NCBI GenBank assembly: GCA_002441265.1
Contig: DJVQ01000009.1
Coordinates: forward strand, 5,688-11,382
DNA length: 5,695 bases
Source of the DNA: Syntrophaceae bacterium UBA6252
GTDB taxonomy: Bacteria; Desulfobacterota; Syntrophia; Syntrophales; UBA6807
Reading direction: 5' to 3'
Positions 1 to 5,695 of this stretch are shown here, in pieces. Position 1 is the first letter of the stretch; each line of letters starts with the position of its first letter. A program made the position numbers and the translations under genes. The notes below the pieces were generated by a model. That model worked only from the letters and a program-made list of their open reading frames with translations. It had not been told where the DNA came from and made no database searches.

Positions 1-54
1 GCCGCCGATGATGATCACGTCATAACCGGTACCCGATCCGGCATTCTCCGTCAT
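1..54 (-). CDS. N-terminus of an FAD/NAD(P)-binding flavoprotein, possibly thioredoxin reductase (partial)
   Basis: Only the first 18 codons lie in the window; the reading frame runs off the left edge. The peptide is MTENAGSGTGYDVIIIGG. After about ten polar residues comes a YDVIIIGG stretch, which is the first beta strand and the start of the glycine-rich GxGxxG loop of a Rossmann dinucleotide-binding fold. This arrangement at the very N-terminus is typical of thioredoxin reductases and related two-dinucleotide-binding flavoproteins. The ATG at 54-52 has a strong Shine-Dalgarno 6 nt upstream, which fixes the start. The gene lies 91 bp downstream of rtcB on the same strand, so it may be read through from the upstream operon or have its own promoter. 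The flavoprotein fold is fairly secure; the assignment to thioredoxin reductase is a guess, since other FAD-dependent oxidoreductases begin the same way. Confidence 0.65.
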   Translation of the reverse strand, partial: MTENAGSGTGYDVIIIGG

Positions 55-60
55 GGCAAG

Positions 61-69
61 ACCTCCCTT
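61..69 (-). promoter_or_regulatory. Shine-Dalgarno of the left-edge flavoprotein gene
   Basis: The minus strand reads AAGGGAGGT here, a close match to the anti-Shine-Dalgarno complement, with 6 nt to the ATG at 54-52. It is the main reason for accepting such a short edge fragment as a real gene start. Confidence 0.75.
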
Positions 70-110
70 CATCTCATTCCTGATAAGCACACAACCAGAT
101 TCGAATAAAG

Positions 111-140
111 CCTTTTACGACGGCAATGGACTTTTTACGA
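111..140 (-). repeat. Pair of 10-bp direct repeats with 20-bp period
   Basis: On the minus strand TCGTAAAAAG (140-131) and TCGTAAAAGG (120-111) differ at one position and start exactly 20 bp apart, about two helical turns. Aligning a few flanking bases as well gives 11 of 14 matches. The pair lies between the rtcB stop and the flavoprotein start. It could be a tandem binding site for a regulator of the downstream gene, or part of a dispersed intergenic repeat. Nothing in the sequence decides between these. Confidence 0.5.
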
Positions 141-147
141 AGCCGTC
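119..147 (-). repeat. Short inverted repeat overlapping the rtcB stop codon
   Basis: GACGGC (147-142 on the minus strand) can pair with GCCGTC (124-119), giving a perfect 6-bp stem and a 17-nt loop that contains one of the direct repeats. The 5' arm overlaps the rtcB TGA. The stem is followed by GTAAAAGG rather than a T tract, so it is not a convincing intrinsic terminator. It may act as a weak 3'-end structure or belong to a repeat element. Confidence 0.35.
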
Positions 148-1588
148 ACCCTTTGATGCAGCCGACGGCCCTGAGCCTCGCCACCTTCCTTGACAGCCCG
201 GCCCGGTGCACCACGTCGACCACCTCGTCGATCCTCTTGTACGCCTCGGGGATTTCCTCGTGCAGGGTCCCCCGTCCCGCCGCGAGGACCGTGACGCCCC
301 GCTGCGCCATTTCCCGCGCCACCGCCCGGCCCCGGCTGGACTTCATCGCCTGGGTCCTGCTCATGACCCTCCCGGCGCCGTGGCAGGTGCTCCCGAAGGT
401 GTCCCGGTACGCAACGTCCGTGCCCGCAAGCACGTAGGACCCCGTCCCCATGTCGCCGGGGATGAGCACGGGCTGGCCCGTCCGCCGGAAACGTCCCGGG
501 AGGGCCTCATGACCCGGGGGAAACGCGCGGGTCGCCCCTTTCCGGTGGACGCACAGCTTTCTCTTTCGCCCCCCGATGTCGTATTCCTCCACCTTGGCGA
601 TGTTGTGGCAGACGTCGTAGAGCAGGCCCATCCCCAGGTCCCGGGGGGAGCGCTTCAGGACGTGCCCGAAGGTTTCCCGTGTCCAGTGCATGAGCATCTG
701 GCGGTTCGCCCAGGCATAGTTCGCGGCGCAGGCCATGGCGGAGAAATATTCCCGCCCCTCGGCGGACCGGAACGGGGCGCAGGCGAGCTGCCGGTCGGGA
801 AGGGGGAATCCGAGGCGGGGGATGTTTTTCACCATCCGGGCCAGAAAGTCGTCGCAGACCTGGTACCCGAACCCCCGGGATCCGCTGTGGATCATCACGG
901 CCACCCGGCCCTCCTCCATTCCGAAGGCGGCCGCCGCCGCGGGATCGAAAATCTCCTCCACGACCTCGATTTCCAGGAAGTGGTTTCCCGAACCGAGCGT
1001 GCCGAGCTGCTCCCGTCCCCTTTCAAGGGCCCTGGGGCTGACCGCTTCGGGGTCGGCTCCCTCCATCCGTCCCCCGTCCTCCGTGGAAAGAAGATCCTCC
1101 TCCGTGCCGTATCCGTTCCGGACGGCCCACCGGGCGCCTTCCTTCAGGACCTTTTTCTCCTCGGAAACGGTAAGTTTCGTCGCCCCCCTGGAACCCACGC
1201 CGGTGGGGATGTCCCGGAACAGGGCCCCCACGAGTTCCGGGATCCGGTCCCGGATTTCTCCGTAGGCGATCCGGGTCGTCATGAGGCGGCACCCGCAGTT
1301 GATGTCGTAGCCCACGCCGCCCGGGGAAACGATCCCCTCGTCGCAGTCGAAGGCCGCCACGCCGCCGATGGGAAAGCCGTATCCCCAGTGCATGTCCGGC
1401 ATGGCCAGGGAGTATTCGACGATCCCGGGGAGACAGGCCACGTTGGCCACCTGCTTGGGGCTCTCATCGCTCCCGAGCCCGCCGATCATCTCCTCGCTCG
1501 CGTAGATGATCCCGGGAACCCGCATGTCCCCGGAAGGGGGAATCCGCCAGCGGCACGCGTCGATCCGTTCCAGGGGGATCCTAGACAT
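146..1588 (-). CDS. rtcB: RtcB, tRNA-splicing/RNA-repair ligase (3'-phosphate to 5'-OH)
   Basis: This 480-residue protein is a full-length RtcB. The family joins RNA 2',3'-cyclic phosphate or 3'-phosphate ends to 5'-OH ends in the cytoplasm, using GTP and Mn2+ through a guanylylated histidine. All active-site residues are visible: Asp95 and Cys98 in GYDINCGC, Asn202 and His203 in GSGNHF, His234 in IHSGSRG, His328 in DVCHN, and His403 in CHGAGR, the expected GMP-bound histidine. Lys479 near the C-terminus matches the guanine-stacking lysine. Positions agree almost one-for-one with Pyrococcus horikoshii RtcB. At 480 residues it is longer than E. coli RtcB (about 408) and fits the archaeal/Thermus-type length; no intein is present. 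The ATG is the first possible start, since an in-frame TGA lies three codons upstream (1597-1595). It overlaps the archease gene by 8 bp, so translational coupling is likely. No rtcA is seen nearby. Family assignment is secure. Confidence 0.97.
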   Translation of the reverse strand: MSRIPLERIDACRWRIPPSGDMRVPGIIYASEEMIGGLGSDESPKQVANVACLPGIVEYSLAMPDMHWGYGFPIGGVAAFDCDEGIVSPGGVGYDINCGCRLMTTRIAYGEIRDRIPELVGALFRDIPTGVGSRGATKLTVSEEKKVLKEGARWAVRNGYGTEEDLLSTEDGGRMEGADPEAVSPRALERGREQLGTLGSGNHFLEIEVVEEIFDPAAAAAFGMEEGRVAVMIHSGSRGFGYQVCDDFLARMVKNIPRLGFPLPDRQLACAPFRSAEGREYFSAMACAANYAWANRQMLMHWTRETFGHVLKRSPRDLGMGLLYDVCHNIAKVEEYDIGGRKRKLCVHRKGATRAFPPGHEALPGRFRRTGQPVLIPGDMGTGSYVLAGTDVAYRDTFGSTCHGAGRVMSRTQAMKSSRGRAVAREMAQRGVTVLAAGRGTLHEEIPEAYKRIDEVVDVVHRAGLSRKVARLRAVGCIKG

Positions 1589-2003
1589 CGCAGATCACCC
1601 TTCCCTTCCATCCCGATTCCATCGGAACGACTTCGAGGCCGTGATAGGTCACGGCCTTGATTTCCATCTCCATCCGGTGTCTTCGGGGGTCGAACCGTTC
1701 TCCCGTCCCCCGGCCGGCGAGCCGGTACTCCCCGAGATCGACCACGGAAAATTCCCGAAAAAGGATTTCCCGTCCGTTGGCCAGGTACAGGACCTCCCGG
1801 AGGAGGTTCACCAGGAGATCGTCCCAGGAGGTTCCCTCCGCCGCGACGTCCCAGGTCGTCTCCGGGCGGACGGCCTCCCGGTCCGTCATGAGGTCGAAAA
1901 GGGCGAAAACCGCGTTTTCCATGAGTTCCCGGAGGTCCTTTCCGAAGATCTCGATCCCGAGATCGGCGGTGTGTTCGAAAAGAAGGTACCGGGGGGATCC
2001 CAA
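1581..2003 (-). CDS. Archease, RtcB activator
   Basis: This 140-residue protein matches the archease family, small acidic proteins that speed RtcB guanylylation and allow multiple turnover. Visible hallmarks are EHTADLGIEI at residues 10-19 (Asp14 being a likely metal ligand), the helix WDDLLVNLLREVLYL at 60-74, EIKAVTYHGLEV at 114-125, and the C-terminal ICDV with Asp139 as a further likely ligand. Length is normal for the family. The start is the TTG at 2003-2001: upstream in the same frame there is only one codon before a TGA, the next ATG is residue 28 and would remove the conserved N-terminus, and GGAGG sits 8 nt before the TTG. The gene begins 3 bp after the gyrA stop and its end overlaps rtcB by 8 bp. 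Being coupled directly to rtcB supports the functional call strongly. Confidence 0.95.
   Translation of the reverse strand: MGSPRYLLFEHTADLGIEIFGKDLRELMENAVFALFDLMTDREAVRPETTWDVAAEGTSWDDLLVNLLREVLYLANGREILFREFSVVDLGEYRLAGRGTGERFDPRRHRMEMEIKAVTYHGLEVVPMESGWKGRVICDV
1593..1600 (-). promoter_or_regulatory. Probable Shine-Dalgarno of rtcB inside the archease gene
   Basis: The minus strand reads GGGTGATC, of which GGTGATC is complementary to the 3' end of typical bacterial 16S rRNA. About 5 nt separate the pairing core from the rtcB ATG. It lies within the last codons of the archease gene, so rtcB is probably translated by ribosomes finishing archease, with this site aiding re-initiation. Confidence 0.5.
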
Positions 2004-2006
2004 CGT

Positions 2007-4493
2007 TCATGCCTCCGGCGTTTCTTCCTCGATCGGTTCCTCCTCCGGTCCCTCCCGGTCCTCGTCGGCCTCCCGCTCCACCCGGACAACCCCCACGATC
2101 GTCTCGTTTTCCACGAGGTCCATGAGCTTGATTCCCTGGGTGCTCCGGTGAAGGACGGAGATCTCGTTCACCCGCAGGCGGATGATCTGCCCGCTGTCCG
2201 TGAGGAGGATCACATCCTCGTCCCCCGTAACCTGGCGGACCCCGGAAACGAAACCCACCCTGGGGACGATTTTCAGGTTGATGACCCCCCTGCCGCCCCG
2301 TCCCTGCCGGCGGTATTCGGAAACATCCGTCTTTTTCCCGAACCCACGCTCCGTCACCGTCAGGATATAGTGCATGTCCCCCACCGTCTCCATGGCGACG
2401 ACGAAATCACTTTTCTCCATGGTGATCCCGATGACCCCTCTTCCCACGCGGCCGATGGGACGGACTTCCGTTTCCCGGAAGCGGATCGCCTTTCCCTGGT
2501 TCGTCGCCAGGAGGATGTCCTGGCTGCCGTCGGTCAGTTTCATGCTGATCAATTCGTCGTCTTCATCGATGGCGATGGCGATGATGCCCCCGGAGCGGGG
2601 GTTGGAATAGGCGGCAAGCTCCGTTTTCTTGACGATTCCGTTCCGGGTGGCAAACAGGACGTATTTCCCCTCGATGAATTCACGGACGGGCAGGACGGCG
2701 GCCACCCGTTCCTCCTTCGTGAGTTCGATGAGGTTCACGATCGCCTTGCCCTTGGCCATCCGGCCCGCCTGGGGAATCTGATGCACCTTGAGCCAGTGCA
2801 CCCTTCCCTTGCTGGTGAAGAAAAGAACGTAACTGTGGGTGGAGGCCACGAAAATGTTCTCCACGAAATCGTCTTCCTTGGTGGTCATGCCCATCTTTCC
2901 CCGGCCGCCCCGGCGCTGGCTCCGGTAGAGGCTCACGGCGTTTCGCTTGATGTATCCCTGGTGGGACACGGTGACCACCATTTCCTCCTCGACGATCAGG
3001 TCCTCCACGGTGATGTCATCGCTCCCCGACACGATCTCCGTTCTCCGGTCGTCCCCGTAGCGTTTCCGGATGTCCTCCAGCTCCGCGACGATGATGTCGA
3101 GAATTTTTCCGGGATCGGCGAGGATGTCCTCCAGCTTTTTCACGAGGGCTTCCGTTTCGACGTATTCCCCGAGGATCTTGTCCCGTTCGAGACCGGTCAG
3201 CCTCTGGAGGCGCATCTCCAGAATGGCTTTCGCCTGGATCGCCGACAGGCCGAATTTGTCGCACAGGGCCGCCGAGGCCTCCTGGGGACCGGGCGACTTC
3301 TTGATCGTCTCGATGACCCGGTCGATGTTATCCAGCGCTATTTTCAGACCCTCCAGGATATGGAGCCGTTCCTTCGCCCGGTTCAGTTCGAAGACGGTCC
3401 GCCGGGTGACCAGTTCTTTCCGGAAGGCGACGAACCTTTCCAGGACCTCCTTGAGGTTCAGCGTTTTGGGCTGTCCCCGGTCGATGACCATCATGTTGAT
3501 CCCGAAGGTGGACTCCATCTGGGTGTGTTTGAAGAGCTGATTCAGGATCACTGCGGACACTTCGTCCTTTTTCAGGTCGAGGACGATCCGCATGCCCTCC
3601 CGGTCCGACTCGTCCCGGAGGTCCGCAATGCCCCCGATTTTCTTCTCCTTGACGAGTTCGGAAATTTTTTCCACCAGGGCCGCCTTGTTGACCATGTAGG
3701 GAAGTTCGGTGACCACGATGCTTTCCCTGTCGTTCCTCGGGTTCCTCTCGATGAGCGACCGAGCCCGGGTGCGGATGATTCCCCGGCCCGTCCGGTAGGC
3801 GGCGAGGATCCCCTCCCGGCCGTTGATGTATCCCGCCGTCGGAAAATCGGGGCCGTGGATGTGCCTCATGAGTTCCTCCACGGTGATCTCCGGATTCCGG
3901 ATCAGGGAGACCGTGCCGTCGATCACTTCCCGGAGGTTGTGGGGGGGAATGTTGGACGCCACGCCCACGGCGATTCCCGATCCCCCGTTGAGAAGCAGCA
4001 GGGGAATCTTGGCGGGAAGGATGTTCGGTTCCTCAAGGGAGTTGTCGTAATTGGGAGAAAAATCGACCGTTTCCTTGTCCAGGTCCTCCAGGAGTTCCTC
4101 GGCGATGCGGGCCATCCGGATCTCCGTGTACCGCATGGCCGCCGGGGGATCCCCGTCGATGGACCCGAAATTTCCCTGGCCGTCCACCAGGGGATAGCGC
4201 AACGAGAAGTCCTGGGCCATCCGGACGATCGTGTCATAGGCCGCCGCGTCGCCGTGGGGATGGTATTTCCCGATGATGTCTCCGACGATGCGGGCCGACT
4301 TCTTGTAGGGCCGGTTCCACCGGTTTCCCAGTTCGTGCATGGCGTACAGGACGCGGCGATGGACCGGTTTCAGGCCGTCCCGTACGTCGGGAATGGCCCG
4401 TCCCACGATGACGCTCATGGCATAGTCCATGTAGGACTTCTTCATTTCGTCTTCAATGTCCACGGGAACATTGCGCTGATAGTTCAATTCCAT
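2007..4493 (-). CDS. gyrA: DNA gyrase subunit A
   Basis: This 828-residue protein is complete GyrA, which with GyrB forms the A2B2 type II topoisomerase that introduces negative supercoils using ATP. Residues 1 to about 490 are the breakage-reunion domain, including the winged helix with AAMRYTEIRM, where Tyr122 is the DNA-attacking tyrosine. Residues from about 500 to 805 form the six-bladed beta-pinwheel that wraps DNA. The GyrA box QRRGGRG is intact at 526-532, which argues for gyrase rather than ParC/topoisomerase IV. A box-like QGRGGRG recurs at 730-736. The protein ends in a Glu/Asp-rich tail (about 806-828). Numbering matches E. coli through the quinolone pocket, where residue 83 is Ala and residue 87 is Asp. 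AAGGAGT 8 nt upstream supports the ATG. It follows gyrB after 72 bp with no obvious terminator, so the two are probably co-transcribed. Confidence 0.99.
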   Translation of the reverse strand: MELNYQRNVPVDIEDEMKKSYMDYAMSVIVGRAIPDVRDGLKPVHRRVLYAMHELGNRWNRPYKKSARIVGDIIGKYHPHGDAAAYDTIVRMAQDFSLRYPLVDGQGNFGSIDGDPPAAMRYTEIRMARIAEELLEDLDKETVDFSPNYDNSLEEPNILPAKIPLLLLNGGSGIAVGVASNIPPHNLREVIDGTVSLIRNPEITVEELMRHIHGPDFPTAGYINGREGILAAYRTGRGIIRTRARSLIERNPRNDRESIVVTELPYMVNKAALVEKISELVKEKKIGGIADLRDESDREGMRIVLDLKKDEVSAVILNQLFKHTQMESTFGINMMVIDRGQPKTLNLKEVLERFVAFRKELVTRRTVFELNRAKERLHILEGLKIALDNIDRVIETIKKSPGPQEASAALCDKFGLSAIQAKAILEMRLQRLTGLERDKILGEYVETEALVKKLEDILADPGKILDIIVAELEDIRKRYGDDRRTEIVSGSDDITVEDLIVEEEMVVTVSHQGYIKRNAVSLYRSQRRGGRGKMGMTTKEDDFVENIFVASTHSYVLFFTSKGRVHWLKVHQIPQAGRMAKGKAIVNLIELTKEERVAAVLPVREFIEGKYVLFATRNGIVKKTELAAYSNPRSGGIIAIAIDEDDELISMKLTDGSQDILLATNQGKAIRFRETEVRPIGRVGRGVIGITMEKSDFVVAMETVGDMHYILTVTERGFGKKTDVSEYRRQGRGGRGVINLKIVPRVGFVSGVRQVTGDEDVILLTDSGQIIRLRVNEISVLHRSTQGIKLMDLVENETIVGVVRVEREADEDREGPEEEPIEEETPEA
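2012..2016 (-). promoter_or_regulatory. Shine-Dalgarno that selects the archease TTG start
   Basis: The minus strand reads GGAGG inside the last codons of gyrA. It is 8 nt from the TTG at 2003-2001 but only 1 nt from an out-of-frame ATG at 2010-2008. The spacing favours the TTG as the real archease start. Confidence 0.75.
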
Positions 4494-4501
4494 AGGAAAT
4501 T

Positions 4502-4508
4502 ACTCCTT
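4502..4508 (-). promoter_or_regulatory. Shine-Dalgarno of gyrA
   Basis: The minus strand reads AAGGAGT, preceded by a run of A, with 8 nt to the gyrA ATG at 4493-4491. It lies in the 72-bp gyrB-gyrA gap, which holds no clear terminator hairpin and no recognisable promoter. Confidence 0.7.
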
Positions 4509-4565
4509 TTTTTACCGCCGATTCGGATTCCCGTTGTAAAGAAAGGTAACCGGATTTGGATACGT

Positions 4566-5695
4566 TCAGATGTCCAGATTGGAAACGTTCAGGGCGTTCT
4601 CAAAGATGAATTCCCTTCTCGGCTCTACCTGGTCTCCCATGAGTGTCGCAAAGATGGCGTCCGCCGCAACGGCGTCCTCCACCCGGACCTGGAGGAGGGT
4701 CCTTTTTTCCGGGTTCATCGTCGTCTCCCACAACTGGGCCGGATTCATTTCTCCCAGACCTTTGTATCTCTGAATCGTCAATCCCTTTTTTCCCGCCTCG
4801 ATGACAAAATCGATCATCTCGTTCAGGGAGCCGAAGACCCTGCCGCCTCCGTTGACGCCCTCCCGTTCCAGAAGGGTGTAGGGAGGATCCCCGAGGGGGG
4901 CAAGCTGGTTCATGATTTCCTTTGCCTCGAGGAATTTGGGCAGGCGCAGGAGATCCTTGTTGTGATGAACTTCGTACGGCCTCCCGTTCACGACGAGCTG
5001 GAAATAGATGCGGTATCCGCCGTGCTCTTCGTCCTTTCTGGCATGACAGCCGGTAACCTTCTCCGGAAGGGAATTCCGGACCCGGTTTCCGGCGATGAGA
5101 ATCCGTTCCTCTTCCAGGAAGTCCTCTTCCCGGAGGGTGGAATCGCCTGCAAAGATCCGGACCACGTCCTGGTCTTTTCCCTCTTTTTCGAATTTCTTCA
5201 GGATGTTCCCCAGGCGGATGCCCCGCTTGAGGAGTCCCAGGAGGCGCGTGCCGGTGATGCGGCTTCCGTTTCCGCCCACGAACGAAACGACGTTGACGCC
5301 GTTTTCGAGGACGTAGTCCTCCATCTCATCTTCAGAGCGGAGGTAGAGTTCACTGGATTTCATGGCCATGCGGAACAGCGGCGGCTGGGCGACGTACAGG
5401 TACCCCCGCTCGACCAGCTCCCGCATGTACCGGAAGAAGAAGGTGAGCAGAAGGGTCCGGATGTGGGAACCGTCCACGTCGGCGTCGGTCATGATGATGA
5501 CCTTGTGGTACCGGAGCTTGCTTACATCGTAGTCTTCCTTTCCGATCCCCGTCCCGAGGGCCGTCACGATCGTCTTGATCTCCTCGTTGCCCAGCATCTT
5601 ATCGAAACGGGCCTTCTCCACGTTGAGAAGCTTCCCCCGGATGGGCAGGATCGCCTGGTTTTTCCGGTCCCGGCCCTGCTTGGCCGAGCCGCCGG
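4566..5695 (-). CDS. gyrB: DNA gyrase subunit B, C-terminal part (partial)
   Basis: About 375 C-terminal residues are present; the N-terminal ATPase and transducer domains lie beyond the right edge. The visible frame opens with GGSAKQGRDRKNQ, the tail of the TOPRIM EGDSAGG motif, so the catalytic Glu is just outside. Next comes NVEKARFDKML, then the metal-binding DADVDG at visible residues 70-75. About 235 residues separate DADVDG from QRYKGLGEMNP near visible residue 308, which shows the large insertion found in E. coli-type GyrB and absent from short Gram-positive forms. The C-terminus is the canonical GyrA-contacting tail, ending NALNVSNLDI. GyrB supplies ATP hydrolysis and the TOPRIM metal site for DNA cleavage by gyrase. 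The GTG at 5621 is internal, since the conserved sequence continues upstream without a break. The insertion and the adjacent gyrA with an intact GyrA box favour GyrB over ParE. Confidence 0.98.
   Translation of the reverse strand, partial: GGSAKQGRDRKNQAILPIRGKLLNVEKARFDKMLGNEEIKTIVTALGTGIGKEDYDVSKLRYHKVIIMTDADVDGSHIRTLLLTFFFRYMRELVERGYLYVAQPPLFRMAMKSSELYLRSEDEMEDYVLENGVNVVSFVGGNGSRITGTRLLGLLKRGIRLGNILKKFEKEGKDQDVVRIFAGDSTLREEDFLEEERILIAGNRVRNSLPEKVTGCHARKDEEHGGYRIYFQLVVNGRPYEVHHNKDLLRLPKFLEAKEIMNQLAPLGDPPYTLLEREGVNGGGRVFGSLNEMIDFVIEAGKKGLTIQRYKGLGEMNPAQLWETTMNPEKRTLLQVRVEDAVAADAIFATLMGDQVEPRREFIFENALNVSNLDI

Noticed and set aside
55..145. A sigma-70 promoter for the left-edge flavoprotein gene
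   Set aside because: The best -10 candidate (TATCAG at 85-80) has no acceptable -35 at 16-18 bp spacing, and TTGCCG at 126-121 has no -10 at the right distance. AT-rich patches alone are not enough.
119..147. A Rho-independent terminator for rtcB
   Set aside because: The stem is only 6 bp with a 17-nt loop, and no T tract follows it on the minus strand.
206..1660. A 484-codon open frame on the plus strand, antisense to nearly all of rtcB
   Set aside because: The product is low-complexity Pro/Gly/His/Arg-rich with no recognisable motif, and it mirrors a highly conserved RtcB frame. Long antisense frames are expected in GC-rich genes with strong third-position bias.
1486..2010. A 174-codon minus-strand frame starting at the ATG that overlaps the gyrA stop
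   Set aside because: It is rich in Arg, Gly and Pro, lacks family motifs and runs out of frame through archease into rtcB. The archease frame is strongly conserved, and the Shine-Dalgarno is only 1 nt from this ATG.
2007..4493. ParC (topoisomerase IV subunit A) instead of GyrA
   Set aside because: The intact GyrA box QRRGGRG, the full pinwheel domain and the adjacent GyrB with the canonical C-terminal tail all indicate gyrase.
4494..4565. A regulatory element or terminator between gyrB and gyrA
   Set aside because: Apart from the gyrA Shine-Dalgarno, I found no stable hairpin with a T tract and no clear promoter in these 72 bp.

Overview
The window is a compact, GC-rich bacterial segment with every recognisable gene on the minus strand. 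Read in the direction of transcription (right to left) the order is: the C-terminal part of gyrB (cut by the right edge), complete gyrA, a small archease gene, rtcB (RNA 3'-phosphate/2',3'-cyclic phosphate ligase), a 91-bp gap with short repeats, and the first 18 codons of an FAD/NAD(P)-binding flavoprotein, possibly thioredoxin reductase (cut by the left edge).

The organism cannot be named from this sequence alone. GyrB carries the large insertion inside its TOPRIM region that is typical of the Gram-negative E. coli-type subunit. GyrA follows E. coli numbering exactly through its active site. Base composition is high in GC. Side-by-side gyrB-gyrA together with a long, archaeal/Thermus-like RtcB plus archease would suit a deltaproteobacterial (Desulfobacterota, Syntrophus-like) lineage, but this is an inference from general impression.

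Region by region: 5695-4566 is GyrB, then a 72-bp gap, then gyrA at 4493-2007. The archease gene starts at a TTG codon 3 bp past the gyrA stop, with a strong Shine-Dalgarno inside the gyrA tail. rtcB starts 8 bp inside the archease gene. These four genes look like one transcription unit: the first two form DNA gyrase, which introduces negative supercoils, and the last two form an RNA ligase and its guanylylation/turnover cofactor, used in RNA repair or tRNA splicing. The 91-bp gap after rtcB holds two copies of a 10-mer exactly 20 bp apart and a 6-bp inverted repeat overlapping the rtcB stop. I saw no strong terminator or sigma-70 promoter there.

All four main genes look intact and conserved at their catalytic residues. 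I see no mobile element, CRISPR array, tRNA or rRNA, and no evidence of a wholly new system. The points worth a second look are the gyrase/RNA-repair operon linkage, the non-ATG archease start with a misleading out-of-frame ATG, the natural Ala83 in the GyrA quinolone pocket, and the small repeats after rtcB.
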